The notes beneath the pieces are model-generated. The model saw nothing but the letters and a program-made list of their open reading frames with translations. It searched no databases and was not told the DNA's origin. From NCBI GenBank assembly GCA_005882525.1, contig VBGO01000136.1, positions 1-6,080 of the forward strand: a DNA stretch of 6,080 bases. Direction: 5' to 3'. Numbering within the stretch: the stretch's first letter is position 1; every line of letters begins with the position of its first letter. Made by a program: the position numbers and the translations under genes. Source of the stretch: Chloroflexota bacterium. GTDB lineage: Bacteria; Chloroflexota; Dormibacteria; CF-121. Of the stretch, positions 5,538 to 6,080 are shown one piece after another.

Positions 5538-5984
5538 ATGTTCAACGCTCTGCTGATCTCGTCGATCTACGTTCTCGACCAGGATAAGGCGCTCGACTTC
5601 TACGTTGGCAAGCTCGGCCTCGAGGTCAACACCGACCAGGACCTGGGCTTCATGCGCTGGCTGACGGTCAACGTGCCAGGCGATACCCGTCAGATCCTGC
5701 TGGAGACACCGGGCGCCCCGGCGCTCGATGGAAAGACGGCCGAGCAGGTCCGCGAGCTGGTGACAAAAGGCGCGACGGGCGGCCATCTGTTCTTCACGAC
5801 CGCCGACTGCTGGAAGACCTACAAGGAGCTTCGAGCCAAGGGTGTGGAGTTCAGCGAGGAACCAACGGAACGACCCTACGGGATCGACTGCGGTTTGCGC
5901 GACCCGTTTGGCAACCACATCCGTTTCTCCCAGCCGCTCCAGGTCGCCACACCAGTGGCGAGCACGACCAAGGCGAGCCGGTGA
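5538..5984 (+). CDS. VOC-superfamily (glyoxalase/bleomycin-resistance/dioxygenase fold) protein
   Basis: This 148-residue protein has the two beta-alpha-beta-beta-beta modules of the vicinal-oxygen-chelate fold. Module one is ISSIYVLDQDKALDFYVGKL (8-27) with the strand RWLTVNVPG (40-48). Module two is GGHLFFTTADCWKTYKELRAKG (81-102) with GIDCGLRDPFGNHIRFSQP (115-133). VOC proteins include metal-dependent glyoxalases, dioxygenases and antibiotic-binding proteins, usually cytoplasmic. The usual metal ligands look partly lost: Ser where the first strand often carries His, and Arg129 (HIRF) where the last strand normally ends in Glu. His83 is kept. It may therefore bind a ligand without a metal or use an atypical site; this is read by eye. 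The tail after about 135 (rich in Ala, Thr and Ser) looks unstructured. It follows the AraC-type gene by 43 bp and its TGA overlaps the next GTG by 4 bp, so the three genes probably form one operon. The substrate is unknown. Confidence 0.9.
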   Translation: MFNALLISSIYVLDQDKALDFYVGKLGLEVNTDQDLGFMRWLTVNVPGDTRQILLETPGAPALDGKTAEQVRELVTKGATGGHLFFTTADCWKTYKELRAKGVEFSEEPTERPYGIDCGLRDPFGNHIRFSQPLQVATPVASTTKASR

Positions 5985-6080
5985 AGTTTCGCGGCAGCAT
6001 CGAGCTCGCGGGCAAGACCGCTACCGGCATCGAGGTGCCGGCGGCGGTCGTCGCCAAGCTGGGGTCGAGCAAGAAGCCAG
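5981..6080 (+). CDS. DUF1905/YdeI-like domain protein (3' truncated by window end)
   Basis: The frame opens at GTG 5981, overlapping the VOC stop by 4 bp (GTGA, 5981-5984), and is open to the window edge for 33 codons. It begins MKFRGSIELAGKTATGIEVP, then continues with AAVVAKLGSSKKP. This matches the start I know for DUF1905-containing proteins: a 'KF..I...GK.ATGI.VP..VV..LG..K.P' pattern forming the first strands of a small beta-barrel, often followed by a YdeI/OmpD-associated segment. The family's biochemical role is not established. The A/G-rich stretch AAGGCGAG just upstream could serve as a weak ribosome binding site in addition to coupling with the VOC gene. Only the N-terminus is visible, so length, the second domain and integrity cannot be judged. 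Confidence 0.75.
   Translation, partial: MKFRGSIELAGKTATGIEVPAAVVAKLGSSKKP

Overview
The window is GC-rich, almost fully coding bacterial chromosome. The protein families (an OmpR-type response regulator, folate and peptidoglycan enzymes, AraC and VOC proteins) rule out phage or plasmid. I did no database search. The MurE P-loop variant GTDGKTT, the FolP variant MHNKPG, murE sitting next to fol genes instead of in a division/cell-wall cluster, and many GTG starts made me think of a Chloroflexota or Dormibacterota-like soil lineage. A high-GC actinobacterium is also possible. This placement is tentative.

Layout. Positions 2-463 (+) hold the 3' end of an OmpR/PhoB-type response regulator. It converges on a left-pointing block, 477-3335 (-), whose transcription order is folP, folK, a GT4 glycosyltransferase, then a small membrane-anchored protein. 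In that block folP/folK and folK/GT overlap by 4 bp (GTGA and ATGA), so they look like one translationally coupled operon. The small protein follows after an 89-bp gap that contains a perfect 9-bp inverted repeat. FolP and FolK catalyse two neighbouring steps of dihydropteroate synthesis. No folB lies between them, and the glycosyltransferase has no obvious folate role.

From 3336 to 3558 is the divergent region between folP and murE. Most of it is a 178-bp imperfect palindrome (3342-3519) with conserved arm tips and a GC-rich apex, the most unusual non-coding structure in the window.

Rightward from 3559 come murE (UDP-MurNAc-tripeptide synthetase, with EDPR where meso-DAP enzymes have DNPR), then 16 bp later a compact AraC-type regulator, a VOC/glyoxalase-fold protein with a strong ribosome binding site, and a DUF1905-like protein that overlaps the VOC stop by 4 bp and runs off the window. 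The last three look like a self-contained regulator-plus-enzyme cassette appended behind murE.

I found no tRNA, rRNA, CRISPR array, transposase or convincing intrinsic terminator. I see no clearly new multi-gene system. The best leads are the palindromic element, the glycosyltransferase coupled to folK, and the altered MurE amino-acid-recognition motif.
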